DNA of 64,000 nucleotides from Microglena sp. YARC. Lineage: Eukaryota; Chlorophyta; Chlorophyceae; Chlamydomonadales; Chlamydomonadaceae. Below, one piece after another: positions 11,181 to 21,870 of this stretch (position 1 is its first letter; every line of letters begins with the position of its first letter). The stretch is from the NCBI GenBank assembly GCA_022414725.1, contig CM039465.1:2882574-2946573 (forward strand). Reading direction: 5' to 3'. Below the pieces are notes generated by a model. It was not told the origin of the DNA. It made no database searches and saw nothing but the letters and a program-made list of their open reading frames with translations. The translations under genes and the position numbers were made by a program.

Positions 11181-11243
11181 GTAGCACCTGTTTCAGGGTT
11201 GGGGTTCTTGTCAGTGTTTTTTATTTCAGATTTCTGTAGTCCA

Positions 11244-11272
11244 GGTTGAGTAGCTACTTGGGCTACTCAACC
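11244..11272. other. 11-bp-stem hairpin
   Basis: GGTTGAGTAGC and GCTACTCAACC form a perfect stem around a 7-nt loop, inside the intron after exon 1. The role is unknown. Confidence 0.7.
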
Positions 11273-11612
11273 CTGATTTCAGGATAGTTGCGTAGCCAAA
11301 GCATGGCGGAGTGCGAAGCGCAGAGCCTGGGGGGGGTCGGGGGGCAGCGCGTCCCGATATTAGGGGTTCCGGGGGGTGTAGCATTCTACGGAATGGCGAC
11401 GGAATGGCGACGCGTCGTCGAAAAATGAATCACTGGTTCTTGTGTTTGTCTGTGTTCCTGTCTGTGCTTTTGTCTGGTGAGCAGTGTTACATAATTTTGT
11501 TGCGCCCAGGCCTGTCAGTAAACAGTGTGTGAGTATCTTGTCTGCATGTCTAGGCGGTGTTTCTTAAATAAGTTGGTCCAGCCGCATAGTTGACAAGCAC
11601 CTTCAGTCGATA

Positions 11613-11613
11613 C

Positions 11614-11711
<98 letters not shown>

Positions 11712-11719
11712 GTCTGTCC

Positions 11720-11778
<59 letters not shown>

Positions 11779-12355
11779 AGTCTGTCTGTCTGACTGTCTG
11801 TCTGTCTGTCTGTCTGTCTGACTGTCTGTCTGTCTGTCTGTCCGTCCGTCCGTCCGTCCGTCCGTCCGTCCGTCCGTCCGTCCGTCCGTCCGTCCGTCCG
11901 TCCGTCCGTCCGTCCGTCCGTCCGTCCGTCCGTCCGTCCGTCCGTCCGTCCGTCCGTCCGTCCGTCCGTCCGTCCGTCCGTCCGTCCGTCCGTCCGTCCG
12001 TCCGTCCGTCCGTCCGTCCGTCCGTCCGTCCGTCCGTCCGTCCGTCCGTCCGTCCGTCCCGTCCGTCCGTCCGTCCGTCCGTCCGTCCGTCCGTCCGTCC
12101 GTCCGTCCGTCCGTCCGTCCGTCCGTCCGTCCGTCCGTCCGTCCGTCCGTCCGTCCGTCCGTCCGTCTGTCTGCCTGTCTGCCTGTCTGCCTGTCTGCCT
12201 GTCTGCCTGTTTGCCTTGCCTTGCCTTGCCTTGCCTGCCCTACCCTGCCCTACCCTGCCCTACCCTGCCCTACCCTGCCCTGCCCTACCCTTACCCTGCC
12301 CTGCCCTACCCTTACCCTGCCTTACCCTGCCCTGCCCTGCCCTGCCTTGCCTTGC
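11613..12355. repeat. Giant compound microsatellite (CTGT)n-(CCGT)n-(CCTTG/CCCTACCCTG)n
   Basis: About 220 bp of CTGT repeats give way at 11838 to about 330 bp of nearly pure CCGT. CTGC/CTGT mixes follow to 12210, then CCTTG and CCCTA/CCCTG pentamers. The block fills most of the intron before exon 12417 and gives it a very long pyrimidine tract. Confidence 0.97.
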
Positions 12356-12416
12356 CACCTCTAACTCTCACCTTAGCTCTCTTACCTTGCCTTACCTTAC
12401 CTAACATTGCATGCAG

Positions 12417-12603
12417 TTCAACAAGCTGCTCACACAGTTCTTGGGAGCGGCGCCACAGCCTTTGTTGATGGCAGTGTAGCTAAGATGACTCAGTGGAGAG
12501 GTAGTGATGTGGATATCCTCGTGCAGACAGATGAGCCACTTTCAAGAAGACAAGTCAATGACCTGGAGAAGGAGATGAAGAGAAGCCAAATGTTCAATCC
12601 CAG
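12417..12603 (+). CDS. Exon 2: nucleotidyltransferase catalytic core (GS...DxD)
   Basis: The exon runs from acceptor GCATGCAG (to 12416) to donor CCCAG|GTATGTG (12603/12604). It enters in phase 1 and leaves in phase 2. It encodes HTVLGSGATAFVDGSVAK and then WRGSDVDILVQ. The GS motif and the DVD pair about ten residues later are the metal- and nucleotide-binding signature of the polymerase-beta nucleotidyltransferase superfamily (poly(A) polymerase, Cid1, 2'-5' oligoadenylate synthetase and cGAS relatives). The transferred nucleotide and the acceptor cannot be read from the sequence. It joins in frame to 13783. Confidence 0.85.
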
Positions 12604-13255
12604 GTATGTGTGTGTATGTATTTGTACAGTTCAGGGGTAGTCAAATAGGCTCAAGGGACTTGCCCGACCTTCATACCACAAGCGCTGGTAAACTGAACCC
12701 CAGTCAATCGCAACAAGAATGTTTGGCCCCAGGCATGTTTGTGTATGTATTTGTACAGTCCAGGGGTAGCCAAAAAGACTCAAGAGACTTGCCCGACCTT
12801 CAAACCACAAGCGCTGGCAAACTGAACCCCAGTCAATCGCAACAAGAATGTTTGGCCCCAGGCATGTTTGTGTATGTATTTGTACAGTCCAGGGGTAGCC
12901 AAAAAGACTCAAGGGACTTGCCCCACCTTCAAACAAAAGGCGCTGGCAGCCTGACCCCCAGTAAATTGCAAAACGAATGTTCGGCCCCAGGTATGTGTGT
13001 GTATGTATTTTACAGTCCAGGGGTAGCCAAATAGGCTCAAGGGACATGCCCGACCTTCAAACCATAAGCGCTGGCAAACTGAACCCCAGTCAATCGCAAC
13101 AAGAATTTTCAACCCCGGGCATGTTTGTGTATGTATTTGTACAGTCCAGGGGTAGCGACAATGGCTCAAGGGACTTGCCCGACCTTCATACATCAAGTGC
13201 TGGCGAACTAAACTCCAGTAAATTGCAAAACGAATGTTCGGCCACAGGCATGTCA
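12590..13255. repeat. ~128-bp tandem repeat seeded at the exon 2 donor
   Basis: Five further copies of the exon-end/donor context AATGTTCGGCCCCAGGTATG occur at about 12718, 12847, 12977, 13105 and 13232. They are separated by TACAGTCCAGGGGTAGC and GGACTTGCCCGACCTTC blocks. The first repeat boundary coincides with the real donor at 12603/12604. Some copies keep a GT after CAG, others have GC. Confidence 0.9.
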
Positions 13256-13479
13256 AAGTATGTGTCTCTCGCGCAAATGATGTGGTTAGGAGGAGGAGTA
13301 AGAGGAAGAGGAGGAAGATGATGACGATGATGAAGGCATTGTCCTTATTACAAAATCGTCCCCAGTCCTCAGCGCCTACAGTAAGATTCGTGGGAGCATT
13401 ATCATTATTCCTCATGTTTACACCAGGGTTCTACTTCTCGCCATTCTGTCGCTGCATGGCGCTGCATGGGTCTATCTAA

Positions 13480-13700
13480 ACTAGTCAGAAAGGCCCCCCC
13501 AACCCCCCCGGGCTCCGCGCTTTGTGCTTTGCGGGGTTTGGGGAGCAGTGCGTCACACCGAGGCGCTCAATTTGCGATGCGTCGCATGAAAAAAACAGTG
13601 TGAAGCAGGGTACTACTTCTTGCAAAATTGTCCAGCGCTTAAAGCGCATAAATGTCAAAATTGGACAGCGCTTTTTAGCACCCTGGTTTACACTGCCCGC
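13480..13700. repeat. Dispersed GCGCTT-type repeat (copy 1)
   Basis: The segment contains ACTACTTCTTGCAAAATTG, CAGCGCTTAAAGCGC and AAATTGGACAGCGCTTTTT. The same arrangement, inverted, lies at 29750-29860, and parts lie at 30040-30075 and 61485-61560. This is an interspersed repeat family without an ORF. Confidence 0.75.
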
Positions 13701-13782
13701 AAATGTAGGGTGAGCAGCCTGAAGGCTGATATACCATGTAATTCAACCAAGCCTAATAAAGTGATTTCCATCTCAATGACAG

Positions 13783-13929
13783 GCATGTGGACCTAGGCTG
13801 CCTTGCAATTCATGTCAGAAGTTGCGGAATAGACGTCGACGTTGTCTGCGCCAACACTGTTGAGAATGGTCTCCGGCCTCCAGCCGAGGAGCGCTTCGCC
13901 AACAATCCAACAGCTGCCAACGCTGCCAG
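13783..13929 (+). CDS. Exon 3: third catalytic Asp strand of the nucleotidyltransferase
   Basis: The acceptor is AATGACAG (to 13782) and the donor is CTGCCAG|GTGCGC (13929/13930). Entry phase 2 matches exon 2 (AG joined to G gives Arg) and exit phase is 2. It encodes HVDLGCLAIHV and then CGIDVDVVCAN. A strand carrying Asp at this distance after the DxD is the usual third carboxylate of the family. The segment ends ANAAR, leading into a helical region. Both junctions are supported by continuous frame and by sense of the domain order. Confidence 0.8.
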
Positions 13930-15125
13930 GTGCGCTAGCTACATACACTGGCAATGTGTTAGCTACGCTACCTCATGTGCCAGCTAGCCTGCCAGGTGTG
14001 CTAGCTACGCTGCCAGGTGTGCCAGCTAGCCTGCCAGGTGTGCTAGCTAAGCTGTCAGGTGTGCCAGCTAGCCTGCCAGGTGCGCTAGCTACATACACTG
14101 CCAGGTGTGCTGTAGCTAAAGCATATCTAGCTAGATATGCTGCCAGTTGTGCTAGCTGAGCTGCCAGGTATATCATCTAGTCTGCTAGGTGTGCAAGCTA
14201 TACTGCCAGGTGCGCTAGCTTCATACACTGCCTGTTGTACTAGATATGCTGCCAGTTGTGCTAGCTAAGCTATGCGGCGAAATGTGCCAGCTACACCTGC
14301 CAGATATGCTAGCTAGCCTGCCAGGTGTGCTAGCTATGCGGCGAAATGTGCCAGCTACACCTGCCAGATATGCCAGCTAGCCTGCCAGGTGTGCTAGCTA
14401 TGCGGCGAAATGTGCCAGCTACACCTGCCAGATATGCCAGCTAGCCTGCCAGGTGTGCTAGCTATGCGGCGAAATGTGCCAGCTACACCTGCCAGATATG
14501 CCAGCTAGCCTGCCAGGTGTGCTAGCTATGCGGCGAAATGTGCCAGCTACACCTGCCAGATATGCCAGCTAGCCTGCCAGGTGTGCTAGCTATGCGGCGA
14601 AATGTGCCAGCTACACCTGCCAGATATGCCAGCTAGCCTGCCAGGTGTGCTAGCTATGCGGCGAAATGTGCCAGCTACACCTGCCAGATATGCCAGCTAG
14701 CCTGCCAGGTGTGCTAGCTATGCGGCGAAATGTGCCAGCTACACCTGCCAGATACGCCAGCTAGCCTGCCAGGTGTGCTAGCTATGCGGCAAACTGTGCC
14801 AGCTACACATGCCAGATACGCCAGCTAGCCTGCCAGGTGTGCTAGCTATGTGGCAAAATGTGCCAGCTACACCTGCCAGATACGCCTGCTAGCCTGCCAG
14901 GTGTGCTAGCTATGCGGCAAAATGAGCCAGCTACACCTGCCAGATACGCCAGCTAGCCTGCCAGGTGTGCTAGCTATGCGGCAAAATGTGCCAGCTACAC
15001 CTGCCAGATATGCCAGCTAGCCTGCCAGGTGTGCTAGCTATGCGGCAAAATGTGCCAGCTACACATGCCAGATACGCCAGCTAGCCTGCCAGGTGTGCTA
15101 GCTACGCTGCCGGGGATGCCAGCTA
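13920..15125. repeat. Tandem array seeded at the exon 3 donor (19-bp and ~58-bp units)
   Basis: The core CTGCCAGGTGTGCTAGCTA repeats dozens of times. It contains the exon 3 end plus donor (CTGCCAG|GTGCGCTAGC). From about 14270 a higher-order unit of ~58 bp (with GCGGCGAAATGTGCCAGC) repeats about 13 times. The ends are more divergent than the centre. Confidence 0.92.
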
Positions 15126-15492
15126 GCCTAAAGTCAGTGCTGAACGAACATACCAAATATCATTACAATACTGAGAGGCTGAAGGGACCTGCCCAACCTG
15201 GAGCGATCAAAAGAAACTCTCAGTATCAGAGTTGAGGTCGGAGGGCAACTCCTTGAAGACATGTGCATATTTTTTGGCGGTGCCCCCTCTTCAAGGGGGC
15301 GGGAGCCCCCATGTTTACCCATTTGTCCGTCCGTGCAACCAATCGGCTACCGCGCTGAAGCCTGACACGTCAGCCAACGGTCTCGTAACTAACTTGCTTC
15401 TGTTGCCACCTGTTGCTCCCTCGCGATCACTCTCCGCCATTTTTTAGCGTTGCAGGCGAGGCTGCATAGAACTTGTTCTTTTCAGCTATGAG

Positions 15493-15690
15493 TAGGGATC
15501 GGCAATATGATATAATATGATATCATGTCATCATATGATATCATATGATATCATATGATGCCGGCGGTCTGACTAGATGACTTTGGCCTGGGGCATCAAA
15601 TCATATGATATTAAATCATATGATTTGTGTATGATATCATGTGATATCATACTCGTCTTTGGTCAACATCATATGATTTGTCGTTCCCTA
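15493..15690. mobile_element. hAT-type MITE with 8-bp target duplication
   Basis: The termini TAGGGATCGGCAA and TTGTCGTTCCCTA are inverted repeats. Both sides are flanked by GCTATGAG (15485-15492 and 15691-15698). An 8-bp TSD with a TAGGG-starting TIR is the hAT superfamily signature. The interior is AT-rich with repeated ATCATATGATATC palindromes and no ORF, so it is non-autonomous. It lies in the intron before exon 17022. Confidence 0.85.
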
Positions 15691-15889
15691 GCTATGAGCA
15701 GCAGCTTCTACCCAGCTCCATGAGCCAGCCACTAGGCTAGCCCCCAAATTTCAAAAAAGCAATGATAACGCCTGGTGGGGCGTGGTATGAAGGGAGCCCC
15801 ATCTTACAGCAGAAGAGAACGGGCTGCTACTTTACCTGGACAAAGCTACCATGGCAGTTGACAGCGACCGCGAACACTAAAGCGCACCT

Positions 15890-15950
15890 GTAGGGATTCG
15901 AACCCAGCACGTTCGTCATTTCAATTAGCTCGACCTTTGAGCCAGTCATC
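15890..15950 (-). other. tRNA-like segment with Pol III A and B boxes
   Basis: On the minus strand, TGGCTCAAAGG (15944-15934) fits an A box with a GCTC/GAGC D-stem. GGTTCGAATCC (15904-15894) is a perfect B box. Acceptor and anticodon stems do not pair convincingly, so this is not a tRNA gene. A tRNA-derived SINE head or a tRNA pseudogene is more likely. Confidence 0.45.
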
Positions 15951-15991
15951 GTAACAGGATTCCTACCCTGAATATCACTTCCATTCTGCTG

Positions 15992-16870
15992 TCTGATGCA
16001 GGATGCTTAAGGTAGGTATGCTTGTATGTTTGTACTAGTACGGTAGCCTGTGTGGCCGTTGGCCACCCCTACCTGCCCCACCACCTTTCTCTGAACCCAC
16101 CGTCCCTCACCCCATGCGCCGCCACTAACTTACGTTCTCCCCTACCTGCCCCACCACCTTTCTCTGAACCCACCATCCCTCACCCCATGCACCGCCACTA
16201 ACTCACGTTCTCCCCTACCTGCCCCACCACCTTTCTCTGAACCCACCATCCCTCACCCCATGCACCACTATTAACTTACGTTCTCCCCTACCTGCCCCAC
16301 CACCTTTCTCTGAACCCACCATCCCTCACCCCATGCACCACTATTAACTTACGTTCTCCCCTACCTGCCCCACCACCTTTCTCTGAACCCACCATCCCTC
16401 ACCCCATGCACCACTATTAACTTACGTTCTCCCCTACCTGCCCCACCACCTTTCTCTGAACCCACCATCCCTCACCCCATGCACCACTATTAACTTACGT
16501 TCTCCCCTACCTGCCCCCACCGAACGGTCGCGATACCAAACGGATGCAGGATGCTCAAGGGGGTAGGTCGACCTGTGTGTGAGGGAATATAATTAAAGGA
16601 TCACTGTAGCACAAACTTAAGGCTCACGCTGGTAAAAATATTGCTTGGGGTTCAGTTCATCAATGCCTTTTCTGTTTGATGCAGGATGCGCAAGGGGGTA
16701 GGTCGACCTGTGTGTGAGGCAATATGATTAAATGATCACTGTAGCACAAACTTAAGGTTCCCGCTGGTAAAAAGATTGCTTGGGGTTCAGTTCATTAATG
16801 CCTTTTCTGTTTGATGCACGATGCTCAAGTTTATGTCAACCATGGTCACAGCTGTTTGATCACTCGCGCA
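15992..16870 (+). repeat. Four decoy copies of the exon 4 acceptor
   Basis: GATGCAGGATGCTTAAGG (AG at 16000-16001), GATGCAGGATGCTCAAGG (16548-16549), GATGCAGGATGCGCAAGG (16683-16684) and GATGCACGATGCTCAAG (16814-16830, AG lost) precede the true site CTCAGGATTCTCAAGG at 17017-17032. The last copy also shares the exon words GTCAACCATGGTCACAGC. The intervening blocks (about 16600-16670 and 16735-16810) are direct repeats of each other. Confidence 0.8.
16050..16520. repeat. ~74-bp minisatellite, about 6 copies
   Basis: The unit contains CCTACCTGCCCCACCACC and ACTTACGTTCTCCC. Copies are nearly identical. It lies between two decoy copies of the exon 4 acceptor. Confidence 0.93.
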
Positions 16871-17021
16871 CCCACACACCCACTCACCTGCACACCAACA
16901 CACCACACCACCCCCACTGACACACACCAACATACCCAAATCCACCCACCTACACCCAGACACCCACCCCCACCCACTCACGCACCAACACACCGCACCA
17001 CCCCCATTGACACACACTCAG

Positions 17022-17382
17022 GATTCTCAAGGTTATGGCAACCATGGTCGCAGCTCCTGTAAAGAGCTACCACCTGGAGCTGCTGACTCAACTAGCTCAG
17101 GAAGCAGCTGCTGCAAGCGGCGCGGCACATGTAGCGGATGGAAGCATGCAGCTAGTACTGGATGTGCTACAGGCCCTTGCGGATGACAAAATGCCAGTAC
17201 GGGCCAGTGCGGATGACAATATGCCAGTACAGGCCAGTGCAGATGACAAGATGCCAGTACAGGCCATTGCAGGTGACAAGGTGCCAATACAGGCTACTGC
17301 ACATGACAGGACGCCAATGGCTGATGTCAAGCAGATTGATTTGAGCTAGGATCAATTCAGAGGCTTGGTGTCGCAGTTACAG
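17022..17382 (+). CDS. Exon 4: nucleotidyltransferase C-terminal helices and 10-residue repeats, with in-frame TAG
   Basis: The acceptor is CACTCAG (to 17021). Entry phase 2 joins AG to G (Arg). It reads ILKVMATMV and then VKSYHLELLTQLAQE, matching the helical segment after the catalytic domain in OAS/PAP-like enzymes (R-x-LK, then K-SY-x-LELL). About six 10-residue repeats of the type DDKMPVQASA follow, encoded by a 30-bp DNA repeat. TAG at 17347-17349 interrupts the frame. The same frame then continues DQFRGLVSQLQ to a strong donor CAG|GTATGT (17382/17383) in phase 0, exactly the phase of exon 5. The gene may be a recent pseudogene or a nonsense allele, this may be a sequencing error, or the 3' part of the exon may be skipped by an internal donor. 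Confidence 0.7.
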
Positions 17383-17560
17383 GTATGTATGAATCATAGC
17401 TTTTTTTTTTTATGAGCAGTAGCTTCCAGGCAGCTCTCCTGGCTTGCTCTTTTGGCTTGGTGTCACAGTTGAGGGTACGTATGAATCGTAGCTTTTCTTT
17501 TCTTATAGGAGCAGTAGCTTCCAGGCAGCTCCCTTGGCTTGGTGTCGCAGTTGAAGGTAA
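17360..17560. repeat. ~80-bp repeat, three copies, seeded at the exon 4 donor
   Basis: GGCTTGGTGTCGCAGTTACAG|GTATGTATGAATC at the real donor is followed by GGCTTGGTGTCACAGTTGAG|GGTACGTATGAATC (about 17455) and GGCTTGGTGTCGCAGTTGAAG|GTAAATAAG (about 17535). GCAGTAGCTTCCAGGCAGCT lies between the copies. Confidence 0.88.
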
Positions 17561-17569
17561 ATAAGTAAA

Positions 17570-18530
17570 TAAATAGTACATCTTATTACAAGGCGTGAGG
17601 TTGACGGAGGCAGCCCATGAGATTGCACTGGGGCCAACCACCAATCACTTTAAGGCAAATAAATAAATAGATAAATAAACAGTACACTTTCTTACAAGGC
17701 GTGAGGCAGAGGGGGGTAGCCCATTAGCTTGCACTGGGGCCAACCAGCAATCACTTGAAGGCAAATATATAAATAGATAAATAAATAAATATTACGCCTT
17801 CTTGCAAGGCGGGAGGTTGAGGGGGGCAGCCCGTCTGCTTGCACTGGGGCCAACCACCAATCACTTTAAAGCAAATAAATAAATAGATACATAAATAGTA
17901 CACTTTCTTACAAGGCGTTAGGCAAAGGGGGGTAGCCCATTAGCTTGCACTGGGGCCAACCACCAATCACTTTAAAGCAAATAAATAAATAAATAGATAC
18001 ATAAATAGTAAACTTACTTACAAGGCGTTAGGCAGAGGGGGGTAGCCCATTAGCTTGCACTGGGGCCAACCACCAATCACTTTAAGGCAGATAAATAAAT
18101 AGATAAATAAATAAATATTACGCCTTCTTGCAAGGCGGGAGGTTGAGGGGGGCAGCCTGTCTGCTTGCACTGGGGCCAACCACCAATCACTTTAAAGCAA
18201 ATAAATAAATAGATACATAAATAGTACACTTTCTTACAAGGCGTTAGGCAGAGGGGGGTAGCCCATTAGCTTGCACTGGGGCCAACCACCAATCACTTTA
18301 AAGCAAATAAATAAATAAATAGATACATAAATAGTAAACTTACTTACAAGGCGTTAGGCAGAGGGGGGTAGCCCATTAGCTTGCACTGGGGCCAACCACC
18401 AATCACTTTAAGGCAAATAAATAAATAGATACATAAATCAATATTATGCCTTCTTGCAAGGCGGGAGGTTGAGGGGGGCAGCCCGTCTGCTTGCACTGGG
18501 GCCAACCACCAATCACTTGAAAGTATGAAG
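17570..18530. repeat. ~110-120-bp tandem repeat, about 8 copies
   Basis: Each unit has ACAAGGCGTTAGGCAGAGG, TTGCACTGGGGCCAACCACC and AATAAATAAATAGATA. A related single copy, inverted, lies at about 56170-56250, so the family is dispersed. No coding content. Confidence 0.93.
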
Positions 18531-18539
18531 GTATGTTAT

Positions 18540-18907
18540 TATGTTATAATGTTATTATGCTCTGTAACACGCTTGTGGTTTTTGGGGGGCCAATTCATCA
18601 AGTGTTTCTTACCATTACGGTAGACCCTGTTCAATGATGATTTAATAATATTGTAGAATTAAATTATCACTGTAGCACGAACTCAGGGCCCCCGTCGATA
18701 AAACGATTGATTGGGGTTCAGTTCATCAGTTATTTTTATTTTTAAGCCCCTCTATACGGTTGGGCAAGTCCCTGTAGCCTATTTGGCCTACCCCTGGACT
18801 GTAACGTACATACAGACAGACAGACCCTGCTCGCAATCTAGAGTTGATCTTGATTGTTCAAGGCTGGGCAAGTCCCTTTCGCCCAATTGGCCACCCCAGG
18901 ACTGTAA
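18540..18907. repeat. Dispersed repeats in the exon 4/5 intron
   Basis: 18660-18730 resembles 16600-16670 and 16735-16800 (TATCACTGTAGCACGAACT and TTGGGGTTCAGTTCATCA). 18757-18905 holds inverted copies of the GGACTTGCCCGACC/CCAGGGGTAGCC words of the array at 12604-13255. No gene. Confidence 0.65.
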
Positions 18908-19410
18908 CAACAACAAAGTGACACGTACTTTGTGTGTCACTTGTACTGCGGGACAACAACAACAAAGTTACACGTACTTTGTGTGTCACTTGTACTGCGG
19001 GACAACAACAACAAAGTTACACATACTTTGTGTGTCACTTTTACTGCGGGACAACAACAACAAAGTTACACGTACTTCGTATGTCACTTGTACTGCGGGA
19101 CAACAACAACAAAGTTACACGTACTTCGTATGTCACTTGTACTGCGGGACAACAACAACAAAGTTACACGTACTTCGTATGTCACTTGTACTGCGGGACA
19201 ACAACAACAAAGTTACACGTACTTCGTATGTCACTTGTACTGCGGGACAACAACAACAAAGTTACACGTACTTCGTATGTCACTTGTACTGCGGGACAAC
19301 AACAACAAAGTTACACGTACTTCGTATGTCACTTGTACTGCGGGACAACAACAACAAAGTTACACGTACTTCGTATGTCACTTGTACTGCGGGACAACAA
19401 CAACAAAGTA
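18908..19410. repeat. 49-bp tandem repeat, about 10 copies, resembling the exon 5 acceptor
   Basis: The unit contains GTATGTCACTTGTACTGCGG and ACAACAACAACAAAGTTAC. The real acceptor context is GTGCGTCGCTTGTGCTGCAG (19805-19824). It matches the unit with GCAG changed to GCGG, so the repeats look like decayed acceptor copies. 19411-19800 is a more degenerate mix of the same words. Confidence 0.88.
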
Positions 19411-19824
19411 ATGAAGTAACGTAGCAACAACTAAGTAGCGTAGAAATGTAACGACCGCAAAGTACAGAATCTGTAGCAACTACAGAATAGTGTAATAACG
19501 TAACAACAACAAATTAACACGTACTTTGTGTGCCGCTTGTACTGCGGGACAACAACAACAAAGTAAAGCAGTAACGTAGCAACAACTAGGTAGCTAGAAA
19601 TGTAACGGCCGCAGTACAGAAAGTACCGAAAGTGAAGAAAGTACCGCAAGTTACAGAAACTGTAGCATGTACAGAATAGTGTAATGACATAACAACAACA
19701 AAGTAAAGAAACTGTAATAACCGCATAGTAACTCGTAGTGTGTGCTTCGCTTCTGGTGCTACATGTGCTTGTCATGTCACCAACAACTAAGTAACAAGTA
19801 GTTTGTGCGTCGCTTGTGCTGCAG

Positions 19825-21870
19825 GATCATGCGCAGAAGGTGCTCCATGTGTTTGTCATGTCACGTGTGCTCTTTCCGCCTGGTGGCTGGCGCAACATGA
19901 AAGAGGTGCAGAGCTGGCTGTTTTATCCCGCGCAATCAAGAGATGCAGTACCCACCATGGCTGGATATGTGCCACGCTGGGTTGTCGACCTCGCTCATAA
20001 TCCGCCGATTGGAAGTAGCCTATACGCAGACTTGCTGGGAGAGAGAAACGAGTCAGACACAGAACCTGATAACCTGTCTATGTACAGTCTCTCCCATACT
20101 CAATCCAAAGATGTTGAGCGCTTGCTGCGGGGGCCACTGAGTATGTTCACTCTGATTGGAAGGAACCTGTGCAGTGCTGGTGGCACAGGCGCAGAATCGC
20201 TTAAAGCAGCTTTTGTTGCTGCTGAACATGCAGCTGCCGCATCCTTACTTGCAGCGAGGGAGAAAAACAAGGGGAGGGGCATGCGTGATTTCCTGGATCA
20301 GTTGACTCAACTGGAGGAGCTGGTTGAGGCACTCCAATCCAAAGCACTGATTGAGTCAATTCATACGAAGGGACCATGCAGGGTGGCGCAACGAATGCTA
20401 GAAGCGCGGAGGTTGTGGGCTGACGGAGAAGGTTATCTGATGATGGGTCAGAGCATCCTTGCCATCCGTGCTCTGGCACAGTCATTGCGTCTAAGCTGTC
20501 GGGATGCCGACCCCTTCTCTGGGATGTGGAACAACACCGCCACGTCAGAAGACCAGGATGTCCTGTCCCGTTATCTACCGTCAGTTAATGCTGCCATGTC
20601 TTCCTGCCCTGCAGATGCCCTGTTGGTTCTTGGGCACGGTCGAAGGAATTTAATGCAGATGGAACTGGCTGAGCAGGCTTGCTATCAAGGCTTGGCAATG
20701 GCTCCTGATGATGCCTACGGCCTGCTGCACTTGAGCTGCACCATCCATGGTAACCGCTCAGAATGGGAGCTAGGACTCAGACAGTGCGAGCTTGCGGTGA
20801 GCCTGGTTCCCAGTGAGCCCATTTTCTACTACTTTAGGGCGGTTTTCAAGAGGAACATGGAAGGCAGCGGGAAATCGCCAGAGCAGGTCAAGGATCAGGA
20901 AGCGTCAGTCAAGATAGATGTCACGACCTTGATGAGTAAGCCAGACGGGGGCGGGCGGGCGAGACAAGGAACAGGGCAGCAAGAAGCGAGAAGCAAGAAG
21001 CAGGGGAAGCAACATGCAAGAAGCAAGGGAAACAAGAAGCAGAAGGGCAAAAAGGTCAAGCAGGGGGAAAAGGAGCTGATGGGAGAATGGAGTACAGCAG
21101 CGATAAAGGACTATGAACAGTTCTTGAGCATGGCGGATGAGGGGGGGCGGAAGGTGGCAGAGGCACACTACTATATCGGTTACCATTCTGCTCTGCTAAG
21201 CGTAGCCGGTAACAAGTCTGCAGAGGGAAAGCTCATTGAATGTGTGAGAGCTGCTCGTGCTTCAGAGTCATTGATGCTACCAATGCTGAAAAACACAGCA
21301 GACACCGACGCAAAAAGCTTTTGCAATTGGCTGTACAACATGTTGACTGCAAGTGGCCCTCTTGCAACGCGGCGGGTGGATGTTTTGGTGGACTTTCTGG
21401 CCTTGCGTATGAACCGCATTGCTCGCAGTGATGACTTTCCCAGTCAGATCAAAGCTAAGCAGGCAGAGGAGGAGGCAGTTGCGGCAGCATCTGAGTGGCA
21501 GAGAGAGATGCATAATGCAACCAGTCGCATCAAGCCCTCCTCACTGATCTGCTGGCCTCGCGTAATGTTCAAGGAGGCTGTGCGAATCATCGATCCAGAT
21601 GGACAGGGGCACTTTGCACAGTTGTCCGATGCCCTGGATTACGTTTGTTTAACCGCACCACCAGCTGGAAGCACAGGGTGGACTCTGGTGCTGCAGCCGG
21701 GGAAGTACCGGCAGTGCAAAATGATGCTAGGGGAGCCTGCTGTGAGAGGAGTGCCTGCTGATAGCACTCACCATAGCTTGCAAATACTAGGTGGCAGGAT
21801 AACAACAGGAGGAGCTGCCCCTTGTGATGAGCATGGACAGGCAGCAAACACAGGTACTCAAGAGCCTGAG
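19825..21870 (+). CDS. Exon 5: TPR-like helical region and start of beta-helix
   Basis: This is a 2046-nt exon (682 codons, phase 0 in and out) between acceptor GTGCTGCAG (to 19824) and donor CCTGAG|GTAAGG (21870/21871). The first residues, DHAQKVLHVFVMSRVLFPPG, continue well from exon 4. The body is helical, with TPR-like pairs around ALLVLGHGRRNLMQMELAEQ and GLRQCELAVSLVPSEPIFYY. A lysine-rich linker follows (about residues 380-420 of the exon), then more helices. The end, RIIDPDGQGHFAQLSDALDY with VLQPGKYRQ, is the usual entry into a right-handed parallel beta-helix. If exon 4 is not joined, Met at 19858 would be the first start. No signal peptide or membrane segment is evident. Confidence 0.85.

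Noticed and set aside
11590..11793. Leu/Ser/Val/Cys repeat ORF
   Set aside because: Translation of the CTGT microsatellite.
15890..15950. Functional tRNA gene on the minus strand
   Set aside because: A and B boxes are present, but acceptor and anticodon stems do not pair.
17340..17350. TAG read as glutamine (altered genetic code)
   Set aside because: TAG and TAA act as normal stops elsewhere (for example the ends of the copia gag-protease and captured exon use ordinary stops). One site is not evidence of reassignment.
18711..19424. ORFs of 159-237 codons over the 49-bp repeat
   Set aside because: Three overlapping frames are open at once because of the repeat. They look like intron repeat, not protein.
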